A stretch of 64,000 nucleotides of DNA from Sabellastarte sp. h YS-2021. Taxonomy: Eukaryota > Annelida > Polychaeta > Sabellida > Sabellidae. Each line of letters starts with the position of its first letter. The stretch's first letter is position 1. The notes under the pieces are model-generated. The model made no database searches. It saw nothing but the letters and a program-made list of their open reading frames with translations, and had not been told where the DNA came from. Position numbers and translations under genes: made by a program. The stretch is taken from contig OZ024931.1 of assembly GCA_964017235.1 (NCBI GenBank), positions 124,197,530 through 124,261,529 on the forward strand, read 5' to 3'. Below are positions 22,501-33,690 of this stretch, piece after piece.

Positions 22501-23534
22501 TGTATTGGCCACACATGGCAACTGACATAAAAGAGCTGATTTCAAAGTGTGAAACATGTGTGGAAGTGGAAGAGAACAGAAGAAAAGAACCTCTTATGAC
22601 ACATGAAGTACCAGACAGAGCTTGGAGTAAGCTTGCACTGGACCTGTTCTCTCTACAGGACAAAAATTATCTTGTTACTGTAGACTACTATTCCGATTAC
22701 TGGGAGGTAGATGCTCTCCATTCTACTTCAACTGCAGCTGTCATCAAGAAGCTGAAGCCACATTTTGCAAGATGGGGAATTCCAAATGAAGTTGTCACTG
22801 ATAATGGGCCCCAGTTTGTTAGTGACGAGTTTGCAAGGTTTGCCAAGGAATGGAATTTTCGCCACATCACCAGCTCACCGTATCACAGCCAATCCAATGG
22901 AAAAGCCGAGTCAGCAGTAAAGATAGTAAAGAACTTAATAAAGAAAACCCAAAGAGCTGGAGATGATTTCTTTAAAGCACAACTAGATTGGCGCAACACA
23001 CCTACCAGTGAAATGCAGAGTAGCCCTGTTCAACGCTTAATATCACGTAGGACTAGAACATTCCTACCAACATCAGAAAATCTGTTACGACCCCAGGTTG
23101 TGGAAAATGTTCCAGAAAAGATCAAACTGAAACGCCAAAAAGCCAAACTGTTCCATGACAAACATGCTCGACACCTACCAGAACTAGAAATTGGGCAACC
23201 AGTCTATGTTAAGCCATTACCAAACTCAACTGGCCCATGGAAGAAAGGAGTGTGCACTGACAAACTCTCACCTAGATCTTATACGGTGACGGTTGATGAT
23301 AAATCTTACAGAAGAAATAGGTTCCACCTACGAGAGAGAGAAAAGGAGGTGAAAGAAGATGTCAATCCTCAGACCACTGACAATCAAAGTGTTGTTACAA
23401 CAGAAGACACACAGTATGACAGCAGATCAGAGATAGCAAGTGTACCAACAAGCTCACCCAGTAAAACAACAGAAATAAGAAGAAGTGGGAGAAACAAGAA
23501 GACCACTGAACATTACCAAGCTGGTTTCAATTAG
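19509..23534 (+). CDS. Gag-pol polyprotein of the gypsy element
   Basis: A single 1,341-codon frame from ATG at 19509 with no stop or frameshift. In order: a Gag-like region; two zinc knuckles (CKYCGQSH...C at residues 217-231 and CKACGKRNHFATVC at 238-251); an aspartic protease with DTGA at 319-322; reverse transcriptase with the metal-binding box IADD at 605-608; RNase H beginning near SDASQKGLGA, Asp760; an integrase zinc finger (His981 onward, ending CETC); and a DDE core with Asp1045, Asp1098 and Glu1134, spaced 35 residues between the last two. The C-terminus contains RNRFHLRE, like the single-frame 'K02A2.6-like' or Mag-type polyproteins. The RT box has Ile where many elements have Tyr. 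All catalytic residues I can identify are kept, so the element may be active. Gag and Pol are fused in one frame, so no frameshift controls their ratio. Confidence 0.95.
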   Translation: MSETETVSQVVCVPSNFPVPSPMDYKGDQAENWKFFRSQWEDFETATELNKKSATIRIATLRSVMGKDCLRIYHHLDISTEDKQDVKKSLDALESHFKPTKNVIYDRYVFNTCTQEPAEGIDQYIASSCDYGNLTDDMLRDRLILGTKDSAARARMFRETDLTLARAIDMCRIAEISQHQLQQIGSKQEEVNFTKQHKQQSRKQQRWSQQPSQHKRCKYCGQSHTYDKSKCPAFGKLCKACGKRNHFATVCKQKHRVEKAVHRIDQDSEDSSSESIFHTNQFVGAVKTRGKQLTIPLKFWKTKDSVSNNRSKGLVCQLDTGATCNVLNIEDYKAVTGESDSNLKESSVRLNFYDGSWMKPLGYATLYTRINGKNFKLGFQIVNTRVAQKPLLSANTCQRLNLLSINSDEVVHMSQEVTTGLSKEDILGSFSDVFQGLGQFPGEHHIELDETITPVQHQPRRVPVALRAELKEKIDSMVAQRILKKVVEPTPWINSMVVVKKPGKLRLCIDPVDLNKAVKRPKYQMPTIEEILPNLENAKVFSVLDAKDGFCHIKLDEESSMLTTFWTPFGRYRWLRLPFGLTSAPEVFQCKQHEVLEGLHGVEVIADDILVYGCGKTQEEAVKDHDANLIELLKRAQKVNLKLNKKKLKLKMTEVSYMGHLLTSTGLKPDPEKIKAVTEMKRPSNVKETQCFLGFVNYLAKFAPHLSDVSEPLRRLTDKDAVWVWQTQQEEAFRRVKEIVTVQPVLKYYSLSEPVTLQSDASQKGLGATLLQNGQPIAFASRSLSKTEQSYAQIEKECLAIVFGCERFKQYLLGRDSTQVESDHKPLEVIFKKSLLSAPKRLQRMLLRLQKYNLQVKYKRGSEMYIADLLSRASISAAVPSTSDFEVFCTELEQISYTEHLKVSDTRLDQIQRSTLQDSTLQSLKRTILAGWPNDKNEVPACLREYWPYREELSVQNGILFKGNQILIPKAMIPEMLSRIHSSHLGMAACTRKAKDVLYWPHMATDIKELISKCETCVEVEENRRKEPLMTHEVPDRAWSKLALDLFSLQDKNYLVTVDYYSDYWEVDALHSTSTAAVIKKLKPHFARWGIPNEVVTDNGPQFVSDEFARFAKEWNFRHITSSPYHSQSNGKAESAVKIVKNLIKKTQRAGDDFFKAQLDWRNTPTSEMQSSPVQRLISRRTRTFLPTSENLLRPQVVENVPEKIKLKRQKAKLFHDKHARHLPELEIGQPVYVKPLPNSTGPWKKGVCTDKLSPRSYTVTVDDKSYRRNRFHLREREKEVKEDVNPQTTDNQSVVTTEDTQYDSRSEIASVPTSSPSKTTEIRRSGRNKKTTEHYQAGFN

Positions 23535-23735
23535 ACAATTGGCTAAATAAATAAATAAAATAGGTCAAAATTGGCATTGTAACTACAAGTGTCAGAATAA
23601 TACACAGTTACAAGCTTTTGTAAAGGAAGGTAGTCTACCCTTACCTTTACCAATTTGGAAGTTTTTAAATTGTTTTAAAATTATATATAGCTGACATTTT
23701 ATTCTTACTGATTCACAGTTTTTATATTCTTTTGT

Positions 23736-23748
23736 AAAAAAGGGAGGA
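23736..23748 (+). promoter_or_regulatory. Polypurine tract
   Basis: AAAAAAGGGAGGA lies immediately before the right LTR. This is the usual plus-strand primer for reverse transcription. Confidence 0.9.
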
Positions 23749-24010
23749 TGTTGTGGATGTTAAATGTTTTAGAGTCATTACCCAGGCTAGTAAGGGTTTC
23801 CAGATCCCTCTCATTATCTTAAAGTGTCAGTGACCAGATATCCTGTATGTTGTTATAATATACCTGGGAGATTAAAATATGAAAAGATTCCCACACACTT
23901 CACTGAGACCTTCATGCAACAACTTGTGTTTTTATAAATTATAATACCTATGTACATGTTAATATCTGAATTAAAGAATTAGAATTAAACTTGTGTTTAA
24001 TTGCAAAACA
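23749..24010 (+). repeat. Right LTR of the gypsy element
   Basis: 262 bp, no difference from 19001-19262 on reading, followed by the second CACGT at 24011-24015. Confidence 0.95.
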
Positions 24011-24015
24011 CACGT

Positions 24016-25451
24016 ATCTGGGGCTATCTGGTATTTGATCCCAATAGTAAGATCTCTGATTGCCGAACCAACCCGAGGCCCTTATATGGAGACTATTCAC
24101 AGGACGTTTATAAATAACCGTAAAATATTCCAAGTGACCAGCACAGTTTTTAAAGAATATTTTTTAAAATATTAACTGGGATGTTGTTTCATTACAGGAT
24201 AGCTATATTGATCAGGTTATTCAAATGATATTGTATGTTAATGTGGATTTACCATATTATCCCGTTATTTTAGAATACTAGAAAATTTTAAAAATAGGCA
24301 AGTTTGCATAGATATACGGTATTAATTAATGTGTTTGGTTGTTGCCAAGTGCGAGATCAGACACAACTTTATAGCCTTGGTACAGGCGTTCTGCTGCTAA
24401 ATTCAATAAATACACACTGTATATAATGTACATGTAATTAATCAAATCTCCAGTGAAACAAGAGTGTGATAAAGCTCGCATGTTTTTGTTTTGTTTTCAT
24501 AATTGGCATATATGATCGTGCAGTACTGCAATATGAAGAAAGTCACTGTTGTCACATTCAATACTCGGACAGGGCAAATATATTGAGTGTATAAATACTT
24601 GATAAGCACACGCAAGACTATTACATGATTGTCTGTTATTATGAAATACTGGCCCTGTGTCCTCATATTTTTTATGTCATGTTCTCTTTTTTTGATCAGT
24701 TGTTCCAAAATAACTTTTGGTTGAATAAGGAAAGTGCATCATGTGGAAACTTATGGAGTTGATGCATTGCCTTTGTAGACACACTTAAAATACACATGCA
24801 AGTACTACAGTATATTATCTCTCCGTCAACTAAGGAAATATAACATTGGATATGTGATCAATACAATATGGGATAGTTGTGTTTATGATCTGCGATATTA
24901 CAGAAAACCACTGGATTTACAGAGCTTGTTGGAATAATTAAAGCTGTACATATAACACAAGGTATATTGAGGTTACACTATTGCTGAAATATATACTGTG
25001 CCCAAATAATTATATTCATATGTCAATTAACTCTGTTACTCATAATTCAGGATTTATTTGTTTGTCTTCATATAGTTATTCTGGTTTGGGTAAACATTAT
25101 GGACAACACTATTTTATCGCTAATGGCTTATGTTTACAAAGGTATCAAGAGTTTGACTTAGATTATCAATTTATCCAAAAACAAAAATAAAGTTTCACAT
25201 TGACATTTAGAATTTAGAAGTGTGACAAATACTTCTTTTTATCAATTATTGCCACAGATGAAATGTCCATATTTTGATCATGTGAGTCACATATCTTCAA
25301 CGCCTTTTGATGTATACCTGTTATACTTCATACAGTTTGAAAATAGTATACCTTAGCTACTTGATTTAGAAGATACTGTTTTCAAAGTTTATATCAGTTT
25401 TAATTGATAGCAAAGTAGTAATCATACAGTCATACTCAGTATCAAAATTCT
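24016..25451. other. Intergenic DNA, nothing recognised
   Basis: AT-rich sequence with only short random open frames and no repeat, RNA gene or coding motif I can identify. Confidence 0.5.
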
Positions 25452-26156
25452 GGGCCGGGATTCACAAAAGGTCTTAAGTCTTAGGCAATTTTTTTGCTTA
25501 GACCAGTCTTAAAGTTATGACTTTTGTCTTAGCTAAGATTTCTCTTAAATTGGGATTCACAAAAAGTGCTTAGCAAAATCTTAGCTGAGACAAAATTTGT
25601 GCAAAAAATCTTAACTAATTTGAATTCAAATTAACAAATTTTAGTAAAACAAAAACATTTTTCATCGATAAATACACCAAATATTCTCTTCAAAATTATA
25701 AAACAGATTTGTTACTTTTTTTTGTAAAATTATGTAAAAATAGTAGTCTTTGTGTTTTATTGTCAGTCAGTCATTTTTATGACAATATTTTTACCACAAG
25801 AAGGTAAAATGTGGAAATTTATAGGTAATAAAATGATGTGAATTTCTATTACAATCCACAGAAATTACTTTTGTAGGAGGTAAAGATCCCCATAGTATGT
25901 ATTTTGTTGGCATAACAAAGGGTAAAATGTAAATATATGCAATGGAATATTTTAAAAATGACTTCAGTCTGCCCTGCAGTGGTCTTAAAGTTATGACAAA
26001 ATCTAAGACAAATTTTTGTCTAAGACCATTTGTGAATCCCATTTTGTCTAAGCAAAAAAAAAATCTTAACTTTATGACAAAATTCTTGCACAGTTAAGAC
26101 TTTTCTCTTAAAGTTATGATAATTTTTTGTCTAAGACCTTTTGTGAATCCTGGCCC
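25452..26156. mobile_element. TIR element with nested terminal repeats
   Basis: About 705 bp bounded by GGGCCGGGATTCACAAAAGG and its near inverse CCTTTTGTGAATCCTGGCCC. Many TCTTAA/TTAAGA and AAGTTATGA motifs repeat inside both ends. A second, inner pair (TGGGATTCACAAAAAGTG at about 25553 and ACCATTTGTGAATCCCA at about 26025) looks like a copy nested in, or a duplication of, the ends. Non-coding. Confidence 0.7.
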
Positions 26157-26341
26157 TGCATTATAAACTTTCTGTCAGTGCCAAGAACATACCAACTTGT
26201 GTTCTATTTCTGGGTGAGATTTGCAGTTACTGTAGTTGTTTCAAGTAAGTCAAGTAAGTGTAAATATTAGCTGTTGAGAGGGCTCTTTTGACATCACCCT
26301 AGCTGTTACTTTGATATTTTTTATTAAGTAAAAATATTTCT

Positions 26342-26362
26342 TGGGGGGGGGGGGGGGGGGGG
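26342..26362 (+). repeat. Poly-G run
   Basis: About twenty consecutive G. The length is unreliable in sequencing and it may form a quadruplex. Confidence 0.85.
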
Positions 26363-26637
26363 TGTCTCTCAAATATGACAGGCTTCCACTGCACATACAC
26401 AATCTAGCAAGACACATGGAATTCATTTAATGTTTTAAAGTATTATAACTTGCTGAATTAATCATCTTTTAAATTCCCGGTCATATGCTGGTAATATCCT
26501 CCCAAATTTGTCATGAGGATTGTGTTTAACTTAAGCTGTGAAATTAAATTGAAGAACAAACATACAAACAAAAAAACATTCATATATCAATTTAACTGTC
26601 CAATTGTTGAAAAATGTAGTGTGCAGGATGTTTACAA

Positions 26638-27520
26638 TAGAATAGAAACATTTATATAGCGCAAAATTGACACAATATCCTCTAATGCACTTGAGGCAAA
26701 AAAGGGAAAGTCATGGGACATGCCGGTTCAAGATCCTAATTTAGCGCCGCAAGGGGGGATATACTGTGGTGGAGATGCAAGTTGAGACAAGTAGGTCTTT
26801 AATTGGCTTCGAAACCCTATTATTGTGTTCTGTGATCGGACCGATTGTGGGAGTCTGTTCCATTCAGCCGGAGAAGTCATTGCAAAACCTTGCCCACTAA
26901 TGGCCTTCACGGGACGAACTGAAGAAAGAGAAAGCTGATTTCCACGAGTAAGGCTCCTGGATTTGATTAAGGATGATAAGTATTAGGGTTGGGAGAATTT
27001 GATAGCCTTAAATGTAATAAGATTATATTTGAACAGGATACGGTATGAAATGGGGAGCCAGTGTAGCCTTTGCAGATAGGGAGTAACATGGCTTGTTTTA
27101 TCAAGTCGGAAAACAATTCTGCAAAGGGCATTTTGAATCTTTTGGAGTTTAGCCACATTGTATTTATTCACACCATAAAGTAGGGAATTTCAGTAGTCAA
27201 TTCAACTACTGATCATTGACTTTAACAGGAGGGCTGCAGTCTTCACACTGAGGAATTTAAAAATGCATCTGAGATCTTTGAGATGGTAGTAGCAGGCACG
27301 ACAAACCTTGGTTATATGACTGGCAAAGGTGTTTCCAGAATCGAAAGTAACACCTAAATTCTTAACTTCATTAGTGGGGGAGATTGAGTTTCCAAGAAAC
27401 TGGATGGGAAATTTTTGCATAATTGACTCCCTGGCCTGTCTGTGGCCAATGACGGTGAATTCTGTCTTCTCTGGATTAAGATTCAATCTGACACCATCCA
27501 TCCATTTTGAAAAAAAAATT
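26638..27520 (-). pseudogene. 5'-truncated LINE (CR1/L2/Jockey-like) 3' end
   Basis: Minus-strand pieces in several frames match the C-terminal half of a non-LTR reverse transcriptase. They are LNLNPEKTEFTVIG (about 27480), NEVKNLGVTFDSGNTF (about 27370), LNYCNSLLYGVNKYNVAKLQ with QNALCRIV, LQRLHWLPISYRILFKYNLI, and the terminal AEWNRLPQSVRSQNTI...FRSQLKTYL (about 26800). The 3' untranslated tail reads GCGCTATATAAATGTTTC and ends in a TCTAT-type repeat. The catalytic RT core is missing. Stops and frameshifts show it is dead. Confidence 0.8.
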
Positions 27521-28499
27521 AAAATAATACAATGAAAAAATATTCTGAAAGAAATGTTGCGATTTTAATTTTCAATATTAGGATTATGACAGAATGTTGC
27601 CAGATGTTTGCAGAAGTCTGGTGGTTTATGCTGTAATATCTTTACCATATAGTGCATACTCTTTCATGTGGCCTATGCTATGGACTGACATAGTATTGTG
27701 TGATTGGTTATTGTTTGAGTTTTATTAATTAGGTCATCAAAACCTAAAATGGAGTTATACAGGAGAAATATACAGAAATAGTTCGCAGAAAAAACCTCCA
27801 TGTGATGTGGAAAAAGATCTTATGCAAAAAAGTTAAATATATTTGACAGTATATAATGAAAGCAATCAGTAAATGAATATAAAGTTAAAATGACCAAAGA
27901 ACTATTAATGTCTTATTTTAAATATGTACAGACATATATGAACCAGAAGTCCTTGGTCCAGTGCACCTGGGATTGTTATTATTCGTGAAAATGTTGATAA
28001 TAAAATAAAGGAATTGAAACACCAAAATAATGTTAATTAAGTTAAAACAACAAATTCAAGGAATATACAGCAGTGGAGCATCTTACTGAAACTTTAATGT
28101 CACATTGTACACATTGTTATTGTTACAGATTATAAAAATTCTCAAAATGATATCCTTGGTGAAAAAGCTTAATGTGATATTCTTTGGATGAAAAATTTAT
28201 ACGTGACATTTTAGCAGCAAATCCTTATGTGATAATAGAATAGCAAAAAATTTTAAATGTCCAACTGAAGTATGAAGTGGCCAAATAGGTTAACCTTTAA
28301 AGCAGTCCTTTGAAAGTAATGAGTCAAGTGTGTGTTTTTCACATCATTATGACCATATTGTGGCAAGCCCTTTTCAACATGTTGCATTGAGTTGGGAATA
28401 CAACCCATGACCAAAGAGTTGGGAAGCAAGTCATCATTGAACCAAATTATTGATAGTCAGTGGGCCACAGAGGGTTTTTGAGCCAAACAGGAGTAGTGG
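27521..28499. other. AT-rich DNA, nothing recognised
   Basis: No coding signal or repeat structure seen between the LINE fragment and the SINE. It may be intron or 5' flank of the two-TM gene. Confidence 0.4.
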
Positions 28500-28690
28500 T
28501 CACACACAAGCTTTCCACCTCTGACATTATGGGTTTGAATCTCAGCCATAACGTTAAGTGGGGTGTTGGTAGTTGCTTTATGACACCCTGATGGTTACAG
28601 TGCAGATTCTGCCACAGCTGAGGTGCTAGTCTGTTTCTCTCCACATAATCAAATACCTGTGGTGGTATGACTTGTATATCAACCAATCAA
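28500..28690 (+). mobile_element. SINE-like copy upstream of the two-TM gene
   Basis: It contains a B-box-like GGGTTTGAATCTC, the family block GGTGTTGGTAGTTGCTT and a degenerate (CAAT)n tail, CAACCAATCAATCAG. It ends about 60 bp before the splice acceptor of the next exon. Confidence 0.55.
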
Positions 28691-28748
28691 TCAGCCGATC
28701 GTCAATCGATTCCTGTCCCTTAAAAGATTGTTCTGGTTCCTATTGCAG

Positions 28749-29641
28749 GTGTGATGTGAGAAAAATTGCCATGAGAGGAATTGCAAATGATGAACAACTA
28801 CAACAATTCTGATTCTGACACTCAACACAAAAGTCGTATCAAAAGTGCCCGCTTTAATGATGAGGATATTGCCACTGTAATACCCTCATCCAAATCGTAC
28901 AAGCATGATTCTGAGGACCATTCCAGAAAGGATGCCGTGGAAGAATTCCAGTCAAAACGTGGAACATATGGTGCAGCAATTGTCATTGGAGTTTTGGTGT
29001 TTATTGTTGGTTGTGTATTAATATGGGTGGGGTCGCATTACGATCTGAGAGACTTCTTCGTCCTTGGCCCACTAGTTTTGTGCATTGGTCTCGGCATAGC
29101 TTGTGGGGGCATTGTGTTTCTTTGCCTTAGCATACGGAAAAGTAAACAGGCAAATACTCGCATTGGTAATGGCAATATCCCCAGTAGGCTTGTAGATACC
29201 CCTAACAAAATGTTGTCTGACCAGTCCTTTGTGACCACGAGTGATGTTATCATGGATATGGCTGGGGTTTCAAGACCAGGGACAGTAGATTTATATGGCT
29301 CACAAGAGAGAATACTGGAAGAACCAGAGCAGTCGTTTGTACTTGCAGAGAGTCCAAAACCTGAAGAGTTGTATTCAGCACATGTAACCCCAGAGGTTAC
29401 AGAAGCGGTGATTGTGAAAAGAACTAGTACACCATCTGGTGTATCGAGAGAACATCGCGTGAACACTCCTGAAGGAGAAGTTTTTGTTGTCAGCCTGCCA
29501 AATCAAACCTTGCGTTCAGATGGGGATGGTAGTAGTTACAAAGAGAGTATAGGGGATGGAGAATCAGATGACACCGTGCCAAAACCGGCTTTCTACTTAG
29601 AGCCAGAAGTCAACCAAGATAGTGTCATAACTACCTTGTAA
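28749..29641 (+). CDS. Two-transmembrane protein, complete CDS in one exon
   Basis: The acceptor TTCTGGTTCCTATTGCAG ends at 28748. After a short 5' UTR with an in-frame TGA (28772), the first in-frame ATG is at 28787, giving 284 residues to TAA at 29639. The N-terminus is polar and acidic/basic. Two hydrophobic segments follow at about residues 62-82 (GAAIVIGVLVFIVGCVLIWV) and 90-116 (FFVLGPLVLCIGLGIACGG onward), joined by a short GSHYDLRD loop. A long polar Ser/Thr/Glu-rich tail of about 165 residues ends VITTL, which fits a class I PDZ ligand (Thr at -2, Leu at 0). The likely topology has both ends cytoplasmic. There is no cleavable signal peptide. I do not recognise the family. Base composition is less AT-rich than the flanks, as expected for real coding DNA. 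The 5' exon or exons are not identified. Confidence 0.75.
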
Positions 29642-32600
29642 GTGATGCCATGCTGAGGGGAAAACACTGCTGTTTACATGAAATATATTTTGGGGATGAA
29701 CTTTGAATAATGTCAGGACTTGTGAAAATATGGGTAACTAGAAACAAACTTGGAGAGAGCAGCAACCTCGTCCTAGGCCCAATACATAGACTGTGGGTTA
29801 TAAATACAATTATAAAATTTAAAAAAAAATCCCTGGATCCAGAGGCTGATCCAGATCACCACAAAATTTGACCGATTGTTCTTAGGGCCATTATTCATAT
29901 TTCTTGAAAATTTTTTCCAAATCAATCCACAGTTTTAGTTATTTTGCTAACAAATAATTACATAAACCTTGTTGGAGGTTAAAAATGGTCCTCTCAAAAA
30001 TACTGGTAATTTCATAGTGCCAAAGTGAAAAGAATGCCAAAAACAATTGTCCAAACATTAACAGTCTCAGATTGGTTTCAAAACCTAAGTCCAAACTCTT
30101 AGACCAGTCTCAATACAAATCTTTAATTTGAAAGAAAAATTCCTGAGATATGAGATGCAACACCATTCTTGAATCTTGACTTGATTTGAGATCATAAAGC
30201 TTTTATGAATCTGGCCCTTGACTTTCATGGTGTAGCTACAGCTATTGAACAAGAAAGTCATCTGGATATGAGGAATATTTAATTGTCCAATTGGTGGATA
30301 GATATTCCAGATGAGATGGGTTAAAAACAGAAAATTAGAGAAACAATACAGAATATACATGTTTTTTTGAGTTTTTACTGTAAATTGTTGAACGTTGTAA
30401 CAACACATGGTTTGTCATGGGTACCAGGACTGGTAAAAGGACTGGTACATTGAAAATCAGGGTAAATATTAGACATGGTTACCTGGGCTCTACTTCACTG
30501 GTGTGTAGACCCGTGGCATGATCCCACTTACAACTGGAGATTTGCTTTAGAATCACGTACTATATAAATTAGTACAGCTATGTACTAATCGGATAATTTA
30601 ATTCAGCCAGGAGGTTATGTATTTGGGTGTGTTCATCTGTCTTTGTCTTTATGATATCTCTAAAAGCAATGAACATCTCTTGCTGAGTTTCTTTTTATGA
30701 GCAGGGCCTGAACAAAGCAAGCAGTGATTAGAGTAAGAAATCTAAAATTCGCCAGGAATCTAAAATTCGCCACCTCTAAAACCTTAGTTAATTTTATGCA
30801 GAAAATGATGTTTTGTCTTAAAATTGGTATTTTTCAGTTCAGAAAGCTTTAATTTACTATACATTCAACAAATCTCACCTCAATTCATTTATTTTATTAG
30901 TATTTGCACATGTGGCAAATTTCAGATATGTGGCGAATTTTAGATTTCTTACTCTAAGTGTTGGGTAAAAACCTAGTTCATTTCCTTGATATGAAAAAAA
31001 CACATGAATTTTCAGAGGTTAAATTTTCAATGTAGTTTCAGTGACTTCCTGGCTGACATTACTTTGAAAAAAATTTTTTTACATGGATATTACTTGGGTA
31101 TAGGGCTGCCACGAATAGCAGTTTGTATACTCAAGTACTCTCTCACTAGTGCTCTAAAACAAGTACTCTCTTTAGCGATAAATACAACAAAAAGTGCAGT
31201 TTTCCTCATAAAAATTTACAGAAATTTACCAAGGTTATGTCAGTTTTATCGAAAATGTTTTGAAAAAGGCCACTATTTTAGTTTAAAAGAGTACTCTTTT
31301 CTTAATTTTGTAATATAATTTAGTAATCTAATATTTAACGAGTACTCAAGTACTCTTTAATAACCCTGCCGGGGTGGGATGATTACATTTTATGAGAGAT
31401 CTGAATTATATTTGTGGATGCAAATGAATCCTAAATTTTTGAAAAACTGCCCTGAAGGAGGCCTACTGTGAATGACCACTTTCTAGTCGTTTTAGTTTAG
31501 CAATATAGATTTCAAGTTTTCAACACAATACAAAATATGTTATTTACAGTGATGAAATTGCATTTTGTACTAACCAGTAACTATACTATCTGTTTCTATT
31601 CATTGGTGGATGTTTATCATCTCGATATGCTCTTTACTGTTGAAATAAACAAATAACCACTTATCTAAATAGCTTATACCCGTGTACATTATATTCTGCG
31701 TGTATTTTGGTTGAAAATTGGTTTTGAATGACTTTAAAGATGATTTAACCAAGTTTTGAGGTTTATCAAAACGGTTGGTTTTTTGAAGCAAACTCTAGTT
31801 CTAAGTGGCGTTGTTCCACATCTTGATACACAAGGAGAGGTAATCATGTCTGCATAAATATGCATTATTTTTACATGTAAATACAAGTTATTTATACAAT
31901 ACTGTAGCATATCTGTGATATTTTAATGTTTCACATATTTGTATATGGATGAAATATATCTAAGAAACTCAATTTTTGGCTGGGGTCATTTTTTTCGTGA
32001 GAAATAGTTATTTTAATGACTTGTTATACATAGAACGATTTTATGCTTGAAATTCTTTCTTTAAAACATAAGTTTTACTTTTAAAGTGTAATACACCATA
32101 ATGCTACAAAATAGTTTGTCCACCTTGTTGATATTTTTCAGAAGTAGGGTTTTTGTTATTATTTTACAAAACGTATGTTACATTTTATTAATTTCACACT
32201 GATGAGGTGGAATATATTTCTGTGAAACTACATCTGCATTAAAATAAATATGTATTTCTCAGAAGTTGAGACAATAGAGTATCTGACTGCATTATAGTTT
32301 CTGCATTGATGTGACATCTGTGTGTGACTTTTGAATGGACAAGATAATAGCTGTAGAAGCATTAGTATTTGTACTCGCTTATTTTTAATATTTTATGTGA
32401 TTAACATGCGTACTGTGTGATAACCAGCGATGTTGTATTTTTCAAGTTTATTCACCTTTTTTATTTGACAAACTTTAAGGATAATATGACACTATTATAC
32501 CAGAGGGACGAGAGTGTCAGTTATCTAAGAATTTTATATTGACATTGTAATTAAAAGTTGATGCTACTTTATAGAATTCTGCTTTAAGTATGACAATTAT

Positions 32601-33289
32601 GACTGTGATTGCATTTTTTATGTTATTTTCTGTATTTTAATATTTTATGGTATCTTTTTTTCTGAAACAAATCTTTATTACGTGTTCAATACAACTCCTT
32701 TGTCCTCTTTCCAGTCATGCAGACATTTGGTACTTGACATCCCATTAGTATATTTACATTTACACCCTGTTAATATGAAACTCAGGAAACAAGAAATATA
32801 CTTCCACTTAAGCAGGAAGTCCACATGAGAGGGTACATTAAATTGGAGAAGAACCTCTGATGACCCAATATTTCTACTAGACAGTTTTAGATCTCGACTG
32901 ATGTCCTTCCCAGGTTAAACAGCTCCACTCAAACATAATATTGGTGTAAATTTGATTACTTTATATTTGTCTTCAACATAAATTTGCTTATTTTAGCACT
33001 TCTTTACATTTTTTTTCTGATATATTTCATGACATCCACCTGATTTTTCTTCCTGTACACTTTAAAGTGTGGGTATCTCACTTTGAGTGCTTGTTAACAC
33101 AGGCCTTAACATTCATCCACTTTGCCATCCAGGTCATAATGACAAAGTTTTGCGTGTATCCTATGCTCAAACTGTTGCACAGATTTTCACTAAATTTCAA
33201 TTTTTATCCCAAGAAAAACTTTATCTGGAATAAAATGATTTTATAGCAACACTGTTTACTCACCAGTCTGTAAACACTGTGTGGTATTG
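29642..33289. other. 3' UTR and downstream flank of the two-TM gene
   Basis: Starts as the probable 3' UTR. Several AATAAA-type hexamers occur (for example near 31634 and 32240), so the polyadenylation site cannot be fixed. The remainder is AT-rich with nothing recognised. Short direct matches flanked by GCCACCTCTAAAA and TGGCGAATTTTAGATTTC near 30750-30950 suggest a small inverted duplication. Confidence 0.4.
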
Positions 33290-33690
33290 TTTCACTCATG
33301 GCGTCTGGCTGGGTGGGCGAGTAGGTGGTCTGGTGACAGAAAAGTCTTGTTCAGGCTATATATTGAAAAGTTTGAGGCATAGGAAGTCCATACCTGGCAA
33401 GGACATCGGTTAGGTGTAGTTGTGAAGTGTCACAGTGTGACCTTGATTTGATCTTTGTACTTGCCGTAGTGACCTTGACCATTAAAAATATATCCAGGCT
33501 ATACTTCATAAACTGTAAAGTGTAATTTGACCTTAGGAGTTGCTGTAGTGACCTTGACCTTTGAAAACTTGTCTAGGCCATATTTTGGAAATTGTAGGTT
33601 GAAAGAAATTGATATTTGGCAGGGTCATTGGTTGAAGGTGTAGATGTGCAATGTCATCATGTGACCTTGATTTGACTTTTAACCTTGCTG
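33290..33690 (+). repeat. Degenerate GTGACCTTGACC repeat block
   Basis: At least three diverged units contain (G)TGACCTTGATTTGA/GTGACCTTGACCTTTGAAAA and CTAGGC/CAGGCTATATTTT...AAATTGTA motifs at roughly 110-130 bp spacing. No coding sequence. It is distinct from the GACCTTGAAGGAGG array at 53350-53930. Confidence 0.55.

Larger units (their letters stand above)
19001..24010 (+). mobile_element. Complete Ty3/gypsy LTR retrotransposon
   Basis: A 5,010-bp element with 262-bp LTRs (TG...CA ends) that I find identical base for base, a CACGT target duplication, a primer-binding site abutting the left LTR, one long gag-pol frame and a polypurine tract abutting the right LTR. No envelope-like frame is present. 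Identical LTRs and an uninterrupted polyprotein mean insertion was recent on the time scale of LTR divergence. It is inserted in non-coding DNA, well away from the recognised exons. Confidence 0.95.

Noticed and set aside
24442..25190. Open frames after the gypsy element
   Set aside because: Short, AT-driven and without recognisable domains or splice context.
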